Source: Sediminibacillus albus
GTDB lineage: Bacteria > Bacillota > Bacilli > Bacillales > Amphibacillaceae
Assembly (NCBI RefSeq): GCF_900101125.1
Contig: NZ_FNFL01000002.1
Coordinates: 186,001-250,000, forward strand
Reading direction: 5' to 3'
Length of the DNA: 64,000 nt
Below the pieces are notes generated by a model. The model saw only the letters and a program-made list of their open reading frames with translations. It was not told the DNA's origin and searched no databases. Position 1 is the stretch's first letter; the number at the start of each line of letters is the position of its first letter. This document shows, piece by piece, positions 8,819 through 16,241 of the stretch. Made by a program: the position numbers and the translations under genes.

Positions 8819-9493
8819 TTGGGGGTAAAACACACAATACTATATGATGCCAAAAATACCTTTGGTGATAAGGAAAAATTTCTGCTGAAAAAACTCAAAG
8901 TTGTGCTAATTGATAATTTTCATGTGCTAGAAAACAAGAACTTAGAGAGATATAAGATGCTAATCATCTTAGAAGGAAGCCATATTGCTAATTATGATAA
9001 GTCAGTCATAAAGGAGTTTGAGAAGCGCCATATTCCATTAATAAGTATTAATAAAGTACCAAAAGAAGAAGTTTTCGAGTTAGTATTTAACATAATTAAT
9101 GTTCAGATTGATTTTAACGAATTAACCCACCTCAATAATGAAAAGATAATTGAAGCTTTAATTTATATCGAAAAAAACCTGCAAAATTCAGACCTCTGTT
9201 TAAAAAATGTATCTAACCATTTATTTCTAAATACTGCATATTTTTCACGATTTTTTAGAGGAATAATGGGGATTGGTTTTAAAGACTACCTCATTAAGCT
9301 AAGAATTTCCAAAGCTAAACAAATGTTAGAAAGTGGACATCTAGTAACCGATGTATGTATGGCGATAGGCTACACAAATTTATCCTATTTCTCTAAAGTT
9401 TTTAAAAAAGAAGTTGGAGTTAGCCCATCCTGTTATAGAAAGCGCTATCATATGACCGATAAGGAGGATAACAATGTACGAAAAATATTATGA
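8819..9493 (+). CDS. AraC-family transcriptional regulator of the cluster
   Basis: A 224-residue regulator. The C-terminal about 100 residues form the paired AraC helix-turn-helix (LKNVSNHLFLNTAYFSRFF, then MAIGYTNLSYFSKVFKK). The N-terminal about 110 residues look like a reduced receiver-like alpha/beta domain (VVLIDNFHVLE, LIILEGS, PLISINK) without a clear phospho-acceptor set, so it may sense by another route. The start is TTG, chosen because AAAGGAGGAGG precedes it by 4 bases. It overlaps the N-hydroxylase gene by 20 bases and heads the core operon, so it most likely controls it. Confidence 0.85.
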   Translation: MGVKHTILYDAKNTFGDKEKFLLKKLKVVLIDNFHVLENKNLERYKMLIILEGSHIANYDKSVIKEFEKRHIPLISINKVPKEEVFELVFNIINVQIDFNELTHLNNEKIIEALIYIEKNLQNSDLCLKNVSNHLFLNTAYFSRFFRGIMGIGFKDYLIKLRISKAKQMLESGHLVTDVCMAIGYTNLSYFSKVFKKEVGVSPSCYRKRYHMTDKEDNNVRKIL

Positions 9494-10778
9494 TCTTATA
9501 GGTGTGGGATTTGGACCTGCAGGAATTGCATTAGAAACGGCAATAAGAGACTTCGAAGAGACTGGTGATGAAGAAAGTTATAAAAGGTTATTTTTAGAAC
9601 AAAATAAAAGCTCGGCTTGGATGCCGGAAATGTTATTACCGGGCACAGACATTCAACATCATTTTTTAAGAGATTTTGCAACACCACGAAACCCTCGTAG
9701 CAAGTACACATTTTCTAATTATTTATTTGAGAAAGGAAGAGTATTCTCGTTTGGTTTATTAGGCATTCCAAGTCGAACTGAATGGTCTGATTATGTACAA
9801 TGGGTCGCTAAACAAGTAGAAGAAAAGGCACATTATAATGAAGAGGTTAAATTAATAGAGCCTTTACTTGTAAATAATCAAGTTGACGGACTTAAGGTTC
9901 ATACTAAAGATAAACTTAATAACAAAGAAATGGTATATCAAACGAAAAACATCGTCCTTAATTCAGGGAGAAAACCATTTATTCCAGCTATTTTTAAGGA
10001 TAAAACTGGTGATAAAGTAATTCATGCAAGTAAATTCAATAGCGCTGTTAAAAAAATGGATAAACATGATAACCCTACCTTTACAGTCGTAGGTTCGGGG
10101 CAAAACTCTGTAGAAATAATGCTTTATTTAGCTAACAAGTTTCCAAATTCTAAGATTAACTCAGTTATAAGACACACAGGATTTCGTCTGTATGAGTTAG
10201 GGCATTTCACAAATGAGGTTTTCTTTCCTGATTTTACAAATTATTTTTATTCTTTAAGCCAAAAGAAGCGAAATAGTTTATTCGAACAGATAAAGCATAC
10301 AAACTACTCTGCCGTGGATAACGATGTTAGTGAAGCATTATATTGGAAGGTTTATGAAGATAAAATCAGAGGAGAAGAGCAAATAAAGTTATATCGTTGT
10401 AAAGAGATTAACTCTGTATCGACAGAACCTGATTATTATTCAGTTAATTTCAAAGATATCTATAGTGGGGAAGAAGGCTCTATAGATACAGATTATATCA
10501 TCTTATGCACAGGTTTCTATGAAGAGACATACCCAGAAGTTCTTGAACCTATGAAAGAATATATTAACTTCAATAATGATAACAGTATATCGATCTCTCA
10601 AGATTACAGAGTGGAAACAAAAGCTAATGTAAAAGCAAATATCTATTTAAATGGCCTGACAGAGAGAACGCATGGAATAGGTGATGCTGCTTCATTTACT
10701 ATGATGGCTACAAAAGCTCAAAGAATACTTGATTCTATGGAGAAAAGTAAATTAGTTGAAAAAGGTGGTGTGTTATGA
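9474..10778 (+). CDS. L-lysine/L-ornithine N-monooxygenase (N-hydroxylase)
   Basis: A 434-residue flavin enzyme of the IucD/PvdA/SidA family, which uses FAD, NADPH and oxygen to hydroxylate the side-chain amine of lysine or ornithine. Visible are the FAD loop GVGFGPAGIAL (residues 10-20), the substrate-side stretch IQHHFLRDFATPRNP (about 62-76), FSNYL and IPSRTEW...YVQW, the NADPH loop VVGSGQNSVEIML near 205, and the C-terminal CTGFYEE with the late GLTERTHGIGDA. Length fits the family. The next gene starts in its stop codon (ATGA). No siderophore synthetase (IucA/IucC or NRPS) is near, and a cupin and MetRS-like pair follows, so N6-hydroxylysine for N-N bond formation is the best reading. 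Lysine versus ornithine is not decidable by eye. Confidence 0.9.
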   Translation: MYEKYYDLIGVGFGPAGIALETAIRDFEETGDEESYKRLFLEQNKSSAWMPEMLLPGTDIQHHFLRDFATPRNPRSKYTFSNYLFEKGRVFSFGLLGIPSRTEWSDYVQWVAKQVEEKAHYNEEVKLIEPLLVNNQVDGLKVHTKDKLNNKEMVYQTKNIVLNSGRKPFIPAIFKDKTGDKVIHASKFNSAVKKMDKHDNPTFTVVGSGQNSVEIMLYLANKFPNSKINSVIRHTGFRLYELGHFTNEVFFPDFTNYFYSLSQKKRNSLFEQIKHTNYSAVDNDVSEALYWKVYEDKIRGEEQIKLYRCKEINSVSTEPDYYSVNFKDIYSGEEGSIDTDYIILCTGFYEETYPEVLEPMKEYINFNNDNSISISQDYRVETKANVKANIYLNGLTERTHGIGDAASFTMMATKAQRILDSMEKSKLVEKGGVL

Positions 10779-12052
10779 GTGTAAAAAGTTATTCAGATAG
10801 CGTTTCGAAAGTGTGGCCACTCTTTACAAATGTGGATGTAGATTACGGTGAAGATATATTCTTATATGATCGACAAGGAAAAAAATTCATCGATTTCACT
10901 TCCGGCATAGGTGTTACCAATACAGGACATTGTCACCCTAGAGTAGTTAATGCGATTAAAGAACAATCAGAAAAACTATTACACGGTCAAACAACAATAT
11001 TATATAACTCTATGATAGACGAACTAGCTAATTCTATTATAAAAATACTGCCAGATGAATTAAATTGTGTGTTTTTTTCCAACAGTGGGAGTGAAGCGGT
11101 TGAAAGTGCAATCAAATTAGTCAGGCATGCAACTGGTAAACCTAATATTATTTGTTTTCAAGGAGGTTACCACGGTAGATCAATAGGTGCGTTATCATTA
11201 ACTACTGCTAAGTCTGTATACCGTTCTGGCTATCAACCGTTAATGTCAGGTGTATTTGTTAGTCCCCATCCGTATTTTAAACAACATTCGGATGAAAACA
11301 GTGAACAAAGGGTTAAACAGTGTTTAGATGAATTAGATCATATACTAAACACTCAAACTTCACCTGACGAAACTGCTGCAATGATTATGGAACCAATTCT
11401 TGGAGAAGGGGGCTATATAGCACCTCCTAAAGCATTCATTCAAGGGGTTAGAGATATATGTGACAAACACAATATACTTTTAATTTTTGATGAGATTCAG
11501 ACTGGTTTTGGAAGAACAGGAAAGTACTTTGCATTTGAACATTTTGAGATTAAACCTGATATTTTAGTGATCGCAAAAGGGATTGCTTCAGGGTTACCTC
11601 TTAGTGGAATAGTAGCAAACAAAAAGATGATGGATAAGTGGATTACTGGTTCTCATGGTGGGACCTATGCGCCTAATCCTTTATCTATTGCTGCGGCAAT
11701 TGAAACGATCAAAATTTTAGAAGAAGATAATTTAGTTAGTAACTCCGAGGAAATAGGTGAGTATTTATTGAACGGATTACAGAAGATGAAAAATGAATAT
11801 CCTGACATTATAGATGTTCGAGGTAAGGGGCTCATGATTGGATGTGAGTTTGTGGAAGAAGACGGGCTGCCGGGTACTTTTATAGCTGAAAAAGTCAGAG
11901 AAAATTGTCTTTCAAAAGGATTAATCCTCTTAACTTGTGGACCTTATAACCAAGTAATTAGATGGATACCTCCTCTTACCACCAAAAAAAGTGATGTAGA
12001 TAGAAGCCTTTCCATATTTGAAAAAGCATTAAAGCAAACTTTAGGCAGATAA
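10775..12052 (+). CDS. Class III PLP-dependent aminotransferase (GABA/lysine/ornithine type)
   Basis: A 425-residue omega-aminotransferase. The family pattern is complete: FSNSGSEAVESAIKLVR near residue 105, FQGGYHGRS, the LIFDEIQTGFGRTG block with the PLP-contacting Asp near 240, and the Schiff-base lysine in VIAKGIASGLP (K268). It overlaps the hydroxylase by 4 bases and is followed 1 base later by the flavin oxidase, so all three are coupled. Known substrates of the family are terminal amines such as GABA, ornithine, lysine and diaminobutyrate. In the hydrazine pathway the oxidase would release aminoadipate semialdehyde from the lysine half, and this enzyme could return it to lysine or make another building block; that is inference. 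Confidence 0.88.
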   Translation: MSVKSYSDSVSKVWPLFTNVDVDYGEDIFLYDRQGKKFIDFTSGIGVTNTGHCHPRVVNAIKEQSEKLLHGQTTILYNSMIDELANSIIKILPDELNCVFFSNSGSEAVESAIKLVRHATGKPNIICFQGGYHGRSIGALSLTTAKSVYRSGYQPLMSGVFVSPHPYFKQHSDENSEQRVKQCLDELDHILNTQTSPDETAAMIMEPILGEGGYIAPPKAFIQGVRDICDKHNILLIFDEIQTGFGRTGKYFAFEHFEIKPDILVIAKGIASGLPLSGIVANKKMMDKWITGSHGGTYAPNPLSIAAAIETIKILEEDNLVSNSEEIGEYLLNGLQKMKNEYPDIIDVRGKGLMIGCEFVEEDGLPGTFIAEKVRENCLSKGLILLTCGPYNQVIRWIPPLTTKKSDVDRSLSIFEKALKQTLGR

Positions 12053-12053
12053 A

Positions 12054-13217
12054 ATGAAATATGATGCAATAATTGTTGGTGGAGGAGTAATCGGTTCAAG
12101 TATTGCTTATTTTCTCACGGAAAACTCGAATGTAAATGTATTATTATGTGACAAAGGCAAACCACCTATTGGCGCTACAAGTATTTCAGGGGGATTACTA
12201 AGAGTACATCATACAAACAGAGCAAACCAGTATCTGGCTTCTGAAAGCCTAAAAATTTATAGAGATCTTATGTTAAACAAAGGGATGGAATTCGGTTATG
12301 ACTCTATAGGTTTTTCTTTAGTTGTCGGTAAAGAACATCTGGATAGTCTTAAAAAAAATGTACAGTCTATGAAAGATTTCAAATTACCAATTGAACTATT
12401 CTCACCACAGAATTATAGAAAAATAGAAACAGAATTTTTTGCGGGTAAAGAAGTGGGGGCAGTTTGCCATGAACCACTAGGTGGTTATGGGGACCCAACA
12501 CAATCTAGCCTTACGTTTCTTAATCGTGCTTTAAATCACGGCCTGGATTTGATGGAAGGAACAGAAGTTGAAGAATTAATTCTAAAAAATAATAAAGTGG
12601 TAGGTGTAAAAACAAAGTTTTCTGATATTTATGCAAATAAAGTGATTCTTGCATCTAACTTTTGGAGCAAAAAGCTCTTAAAAAAATTAAATTTAGATAT
12701 CCCATTGTACACCAAACGACTAGGAGTTGTTTTTGTCAAGCCGAAATCCAACAATAAAATTTTATCTCATTCGTATATCGATGATACTTCTGATACCTAT
12801 ATGAGACCATTTAATGATGGAAGGATTTTGATAGGATTAAAATCGTTTGTATGCGGTTCCAATAAGTACAGCCTAAATAAATCAATTCATGTAGAAGAAG
12901 CAAAAGAGGCTATTCAAAGAGCTGCTAAAAGATTCCCTGCCTTAGAAGGGGCAAATATTCTTGGTGGTCGTATTGGTTTTGACAGTTATACACCAGATTT
13001 ACACCCTGTTGTTGGTTCACCAGAAATGGAAGGATTATATTTAGTTGTTGGTTTTAGTGGGGGAGGATATAAAATTGCACCCGCAATTGGGAAGTATGTG
13101 TCCGAGGAAATTTCCAAAGATATACGGTTAAAAGAGCTTCAATATTATAGACATGATAGATTCAAAAAATGTAAAAAGAGTTTTTTTCATACAGACACGT
13201 TATATAACTTTATGTAA
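12054..13217 (+). CDS. FAD-dependent oxidoreductase, D-amino acid/glycine oxidase family
   Basis: A 387-residue DAO-family flavoenzyme. It begins with the dinucleotide fold AIIVGGGVIGSSIAYFL, continues with GATSISGGLLRVHH, which contacts the flavin, and ends with GFDSYTPDLHPVVG and GFSGGGYKIAPAIGKYV, as in glycine, sarcosine and D-amino acid oxidases. In s56-p1 and pyrazomycin/formycin clusters a protein of this family acts directly after the hydrazine synthetase, oxidising the N6-substituted lysine to free the hydrazino acid. The same family directly beside the N-hydroxylase and the cupin/MetRS-like pair supports that role here. It could alternatively oxidise another secondary amine. Confidence 0.85.
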   Translation: MKYDAIIVGGGVIGSSIAYFLTENSNVNVLLCDKGKPPIGATSISGGLLRVHHTNRANQYLASESLKIYRDLMLNKGMEFGYDSIGFSLVVGKEHLDSLKKNVQSMKDFKLPIELFSPQNYRKIETEFFAGKEVGAVCHEPLGGYGDPTQSSLTFLNRALNHGLDLMEGTEVEELILKNNKVVGVKTKFSDIYANKVILASNFWSKKLLKKLNLDIPLYTKRLGVVFVKPKSNNKILSHSYIDDTSDTYMRPFNDGRILIGLKSFVCGSNKYSLNKSIHVEEAKEAIQRAAKRFPALEGANILGGRIGFDSYTPDLHPVVGSPEMEGLYLVVGFSGGGYKIAPAIGKYVSEEISKDIRLKELQYYRHDRFKKCKKSFFHTDTLYNFM

Positions 13218-13244
13218 TTAATTTGTGATGAAAGGGGATTAACG

Positions 13245-14333
13245 ATGGAAGATAGATTACAACATCCATATCATATGTACGATGAAATCATGTTACAACC
13301 AGAATATTTAAAGAGGCTTTTCTTATCATCTAAGTTTAAAAATCATGGTGAGATTTTAACAGTTTTAAAAAATAGCAGCAGGGTCTTTCTTGTTGGTTGT
13401 GGTACATCTTACAATGCAGCTCTGTCTAGTTTTAGCTTTAGTCAAATGATATTTAAACGAGATAATAAGTTTAATGCTATACCGGCTCGTGAGTTAATGT
13501 CTCCAAATTATGATTTAAATAGTAACGACACAATAATTGCATTTTCACATTCAGGGGACACTAAAGCTACTTTTGACTGCTTGAAATTAGCTAATGATAA
13601 AAGCTGTAATACTATATTGATCACAGGCGATACTGTTAGTAAGTGTGCTGGAATATCTGATTTTGTTCTAACCTATGGTTACAAAGAAGATAAATCTCTG
13701 GCACATACTATTACTTATTCGCTTAGTTCTTTCTTGATGTTAACGATAATGGGTAAACTAGCAAGAAAAATGGGATTTATTGAAACGAGTGATATGATTC
13801 ATTCAGCATCAATAGAGTTACCTTCACTTGTTGGCAGTATTTTAAAACAAAGAAATGAAATTAGAAAGATAGCAAAGAAAATGGAAAGTAACTTTTATCT
13901 TGTAGGTGGTAGTGAAAGCACGCTAAGTACCGCAGCTGAAACGGCTTTAAAGTTTGGAGAAGTTCATTATACTCCAACAACTTTCATGGACGTAGAACAA
14001 GTATTTCATGGTCCGTTGGTTATGTGTGATGACCACACTGGAATTATCGTGGTTAACAGCAATAATAATTTAGATGCGAGACTAGATGAACTTTTTAAGG
14101 CAACAAAAAATATAGGTTGTAAAACACTGCTAGTTACGACTGAAAAAAGCAATATTAAAAATTCAGATTATATGTTCCAATTGCCATACTGCCATGAAAT
14201 ATTAGTGCCTTTAGTGTACATGATTCCGTTGCAGTTAATGAGTTATTACATTTCTGTAAACAATGGGCTTAATCCTGACCATATTCGCAGAGATCAAACA
14301 CCGTATAAGAAAGCTCGTGAAGCGTATGAATAA
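13245..14333 (+). CDS. SIS-domain sugar isomerase/deglycase-like protein
   Basis: A 362-residue protein with two SIS (phosphosugar-binding) domains, resembling the isomerase half of GlmS and fructosamine-6-phosphate deglycases (FrlB) without the glutaminase domain. Seen are the GlmS-like opening HPYHMYDEI, VGCGTSYNAAL near residue 53, AFSHSGDTKAT near 104, VGGSESTLSTAAE near 222, a VEQVFHGPLV motif near 248, and a C-terminal QTPYKKAREAYE like the GlmS tail. Members bind sugar phosphates and add or remove an amine at C2. In the cluster it may join to, or release from, a sugar phosphate an amine or hydrazine. Substrate unknown. Confidence 0.8.
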   Translation: MEDRLQHPYHMYDEIMLQPEYLKRLFLSSKFKNHGEILTVLKNSSRVFLVGCGTSYNAALSSFSFSQMIFKRDNKFNAIPARELMSPNYDLNSNDTIIAFSHSGDTKATFDCLKLANDKSCNTILITGDTVSKCAGISDFVLTYGYKEDKSLAHTITYSLSSFLMLTIMGKLARKMGFIETSDMIHSASIELPSLVGSILKQRNEIRKIAKKMESNFYLVGGSESTLSTAAETALKFGEVHYTPTTFMDVEQVFHGPLVMCDDHTGIIVVNSNNNLDARLDELFKATKNIGCKTLLVTTEKSNIKNSDYMFQLPYCHEILVPLVYMIPLQLMSYYISVNNGLNPDHIRRDQTPYKKAREAYE

Positions 14334-15396
14334 ATTAGTAGTAGAACCTATCAATCCAATGTCTATATCTGACCGAATATCAAAAAGGAAAACCGACAAA
14401 GAAGTTTTCAGAATTGGATTCAGCGCTAATTATGGAGGACATACAAGAGAATTATACTCAGGGTTATATCTTGCTGTGGAAGAATATTTGAAAAATAAAG
14501 AAAGAGATTATGATATTGAATTATTGTGGAAAGAAAGTTCATTTTCGTATGAATCAAGTAAAAAAGCAGCTAATCAGTTAATTAATAGGGGTGCAGAAGC
14601 GGTAATAGGTCATTTAAGCGCTAATCAATCACTTGCAGCAGCTACAATCTATTCGGATATAGGTATACCTTTTTTTGCAACGGGGACAACACACCCTGAA
14701 CTTACAAAACAGGGGTATGACAATCTATTAAGATTTTGTGGAAAAGACGATGATATGGCAGAAGAGATGATTAAATTAGCTGCATCATTATCAAAAAGCA
14801 AGTCTCTTAAAATAATATTTCAGGAAAATAATTATGGAAAACAACTGTCCAGTTTGTTAGAGAAAACATCAAATGAAAAAGGACTCTTTATAGAAAAAGA
14901 AGTCTTAAGTAGCGATGTTTCATTATCTCTAAAGTCCAATCAAACGATATTATATGCTGGTACTTATGAAGGAGCATTTTTACTCACAAAGAAACTTAGT
15001 AAACTGAATTTCCGCGGGAAAGTTATATTTGGGGATGATGTGTTTGTAGCAGATTTTCCTTTTCTCGTCTCAAAAGATAAGGGAATTCAGTTATATACCA
15101 TTTCTACAAAACGAGGACTATTTGGGGTGGACTATATTGAATTCGCTAAAAAATATAGAGAAATAGCATTAATGGATCCTGGTGCCTATTCAATAACAAG
15201 TTATTTAGCCACTAAGTTGCTTCTTACAAATATATCTGTACTAAAAAAATATGGATATAAAAAGTTTATTGATCATCTGAAAAACGGAATAAAAATTGAT
15301 AATCTCGAAACAATTTCGTTTTCGCCAAATGGAGATGTATTAGATTTCGCATGGGGCGTTTACAAAATAGAAAACGGAAAATTTTATAAATTATGA
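14326..15396 (+). CDS. LivK/AmiC-like type I periplasmic-binding-fold protein without signal peptide
   Basis: About 356 residues with the fold of branched-chain amino acid/amide binding proteins: RIGFSANYGG at the start, GAEAVIGHLSANQSLAAATIYSDIGIP near residue 90, then TTHPELT, and a second lobe ending YSITSYLATKLLL. I take the ATG at 14326, which overlaps the end of the SIS gene by 8 bases; an upstream in-frame ATG at 14263 lies deeper in that gene and has no ribosome site. Neither version has a signal peptide, and no ABC permease is present. It is therefore probably cytoplasmic, either as a ligand sensor (as AmiC is for amides) or as a carrier or sequestering protein. Its function in the cluster is unknown. 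Confidence 0.75.
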   Translation: MNKLVVEPINPMSISDRISKRKTDKEVFRIGFSANYGGHTRELYSGLYLAVEEYLKNKERDYDIELLWKESSFSYESSKKAANQLINRGAEAVIGHLSANQSLAAATIYSDIGIPFFATGTTHPELTKQGYDNLLRFCGKDDDMAEEMIKLAASLSKSKSLKIIFQENNYGKQLSSLLEKTSNEKGLFIEKEVLSSDVSLSLKSNQTILYAGTYEGAFLLTKKLSKLNFRGKVIFGDDVFVADFPFLVSKDKGIQLYTISTKRGLFGVDYIEFAKKYREIALMDPGAYSITSYLATKLLLTNISVLKKYGYKKFIDHLKNGIKIDNLETISFSPNGDVLDFAWGVYKIENGKFYKL

Positions 15397-15411
15397 TAGG
15401 AGAGATATAAT

Positions 15412-16227
15412 ATGCCAATTTTATTTTCTTTTGGATTAACATGCAATTTAAAAACTGCCAAAAATGATTTAGTTACTTGGAATAGTTATTCTAAAGCCAG
15501 CTTGAAAGATCATATTTATACTTTTACTGGCTTTCACGCTGATTTTAATGGCGGGACTTCGACAGTAATAGAAAAAGCCGGGGGAGAAGTATTAGGTATC
15601 GCATTTGACATAAATGAAGAGCAAATTGAAATAATTAAGAAAAATGATTACGGATATCAATTAAAACAAAAAGAAATCTATATAGCCGATAAAAAAGTCA
15701 CTGCTTATATTATGGAGCCATTGGTTATCGAGGAATTATCAGAACCTTCACTATCGTACTTTGAAGGCGTAAAAACAGCCTTATCTCAGCATTACCCTAA
15801 GGAGATCGTAAGCAGGTATCTAGACAGAGCATTAAAGCGAACTAAAAAAACGGGTATCAATTTACAAAAATACAATCCTAAAAGTTATAAAAATGAATAT
15901 GGGTCCTTGTTAAGGCGAATTTATCCCTGGGAAACTACCCTAAATTCACCTTTCGGTTCAGGAATTATTATTGTGCCTCCAGGCGAGTCAACAGAACCAC
16001 ACTGTCACGATGAGGAAGAGACCTTTATTATTTTAGAAGGCGAAGGTGTAATAAATGTGGATAATGAAAAGGAAAAAGTATATTCAGAAGACGTAGTTTA
16101 TTTTGAACCATTTTCAGTTCATTCTCTTTATAATAGCGGAAGTAAAGACCTTAAATTCTTAGCCATTTGGTGGGGCGCCGTTGGAGTTGAACAATACTCA
16201 CTTGAAAACAAACACTGGAAGCAGTAA
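15412..16227 (+). CDS. Zn-type cupin with AIG2/GGCT-like N-terminal domain, candidate N-N bond forming subunit
   Basis: 271 residues. The C-terminal cupin (about 170-265) carries the full metal motif: G191 then H197-C-H199, E203 and, in the second motif PFSVHSLYN, H237. The N-terminal about 150 residues resemble the gamma-glutamylcyclotransferase/AIG2 fold (start LFSFGLTCN, middle GGEVLGIAFDINEEQ, later PSLSYFEGVKTAL), but the usual catalytic Glu of that family appears replaced around IIKKNDYGYQ. In known hydrazine synthetases a zinc cupin domain, linked to a MetRS-like domain, rearranges an ester of an N-hydroxyamine with an amino acid to an N-N bond. Here the MetRS-like partner is the next gene, 14 bases downstream. 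Activity is inferred from family and neighbours. Confidence 0.75.
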   Translation: MPILFSFGLTCNLKTAKNDLVTWNSYSKASLKDHIYTFTGFHADFNGGTSTVIEKAGGEVLGIAFDINEEQIEIIKKNDYGYQLKQKEIYIADKKVTAYIMEPLVIEELSEPSLSYFEGVKTALSQHYPKEIVSRYLDRALKRTKKTGINLQKYNPKSYKNEYGSLLRRIYPWETTLNSPFGSGIIIVPPGESTEPHCHDEEETFIILEGEGVINVDNEKEKVYSEDVVYFEPFSVHSLYNSGSKDLKFLAIWWGAVGVEQYSLENKHWKQ

Positions 16228-16241
16228 AAGGAGGAAATTTC

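Noticed and set aside
9474-10778. Siderophore cluster explanation for the N-hydroxylase
   Set aside because: No IucA/IucC, NRPS, acyltransferase or iron transporter is near, while the cupin/MetRS-like pair fits N-N chemistry.
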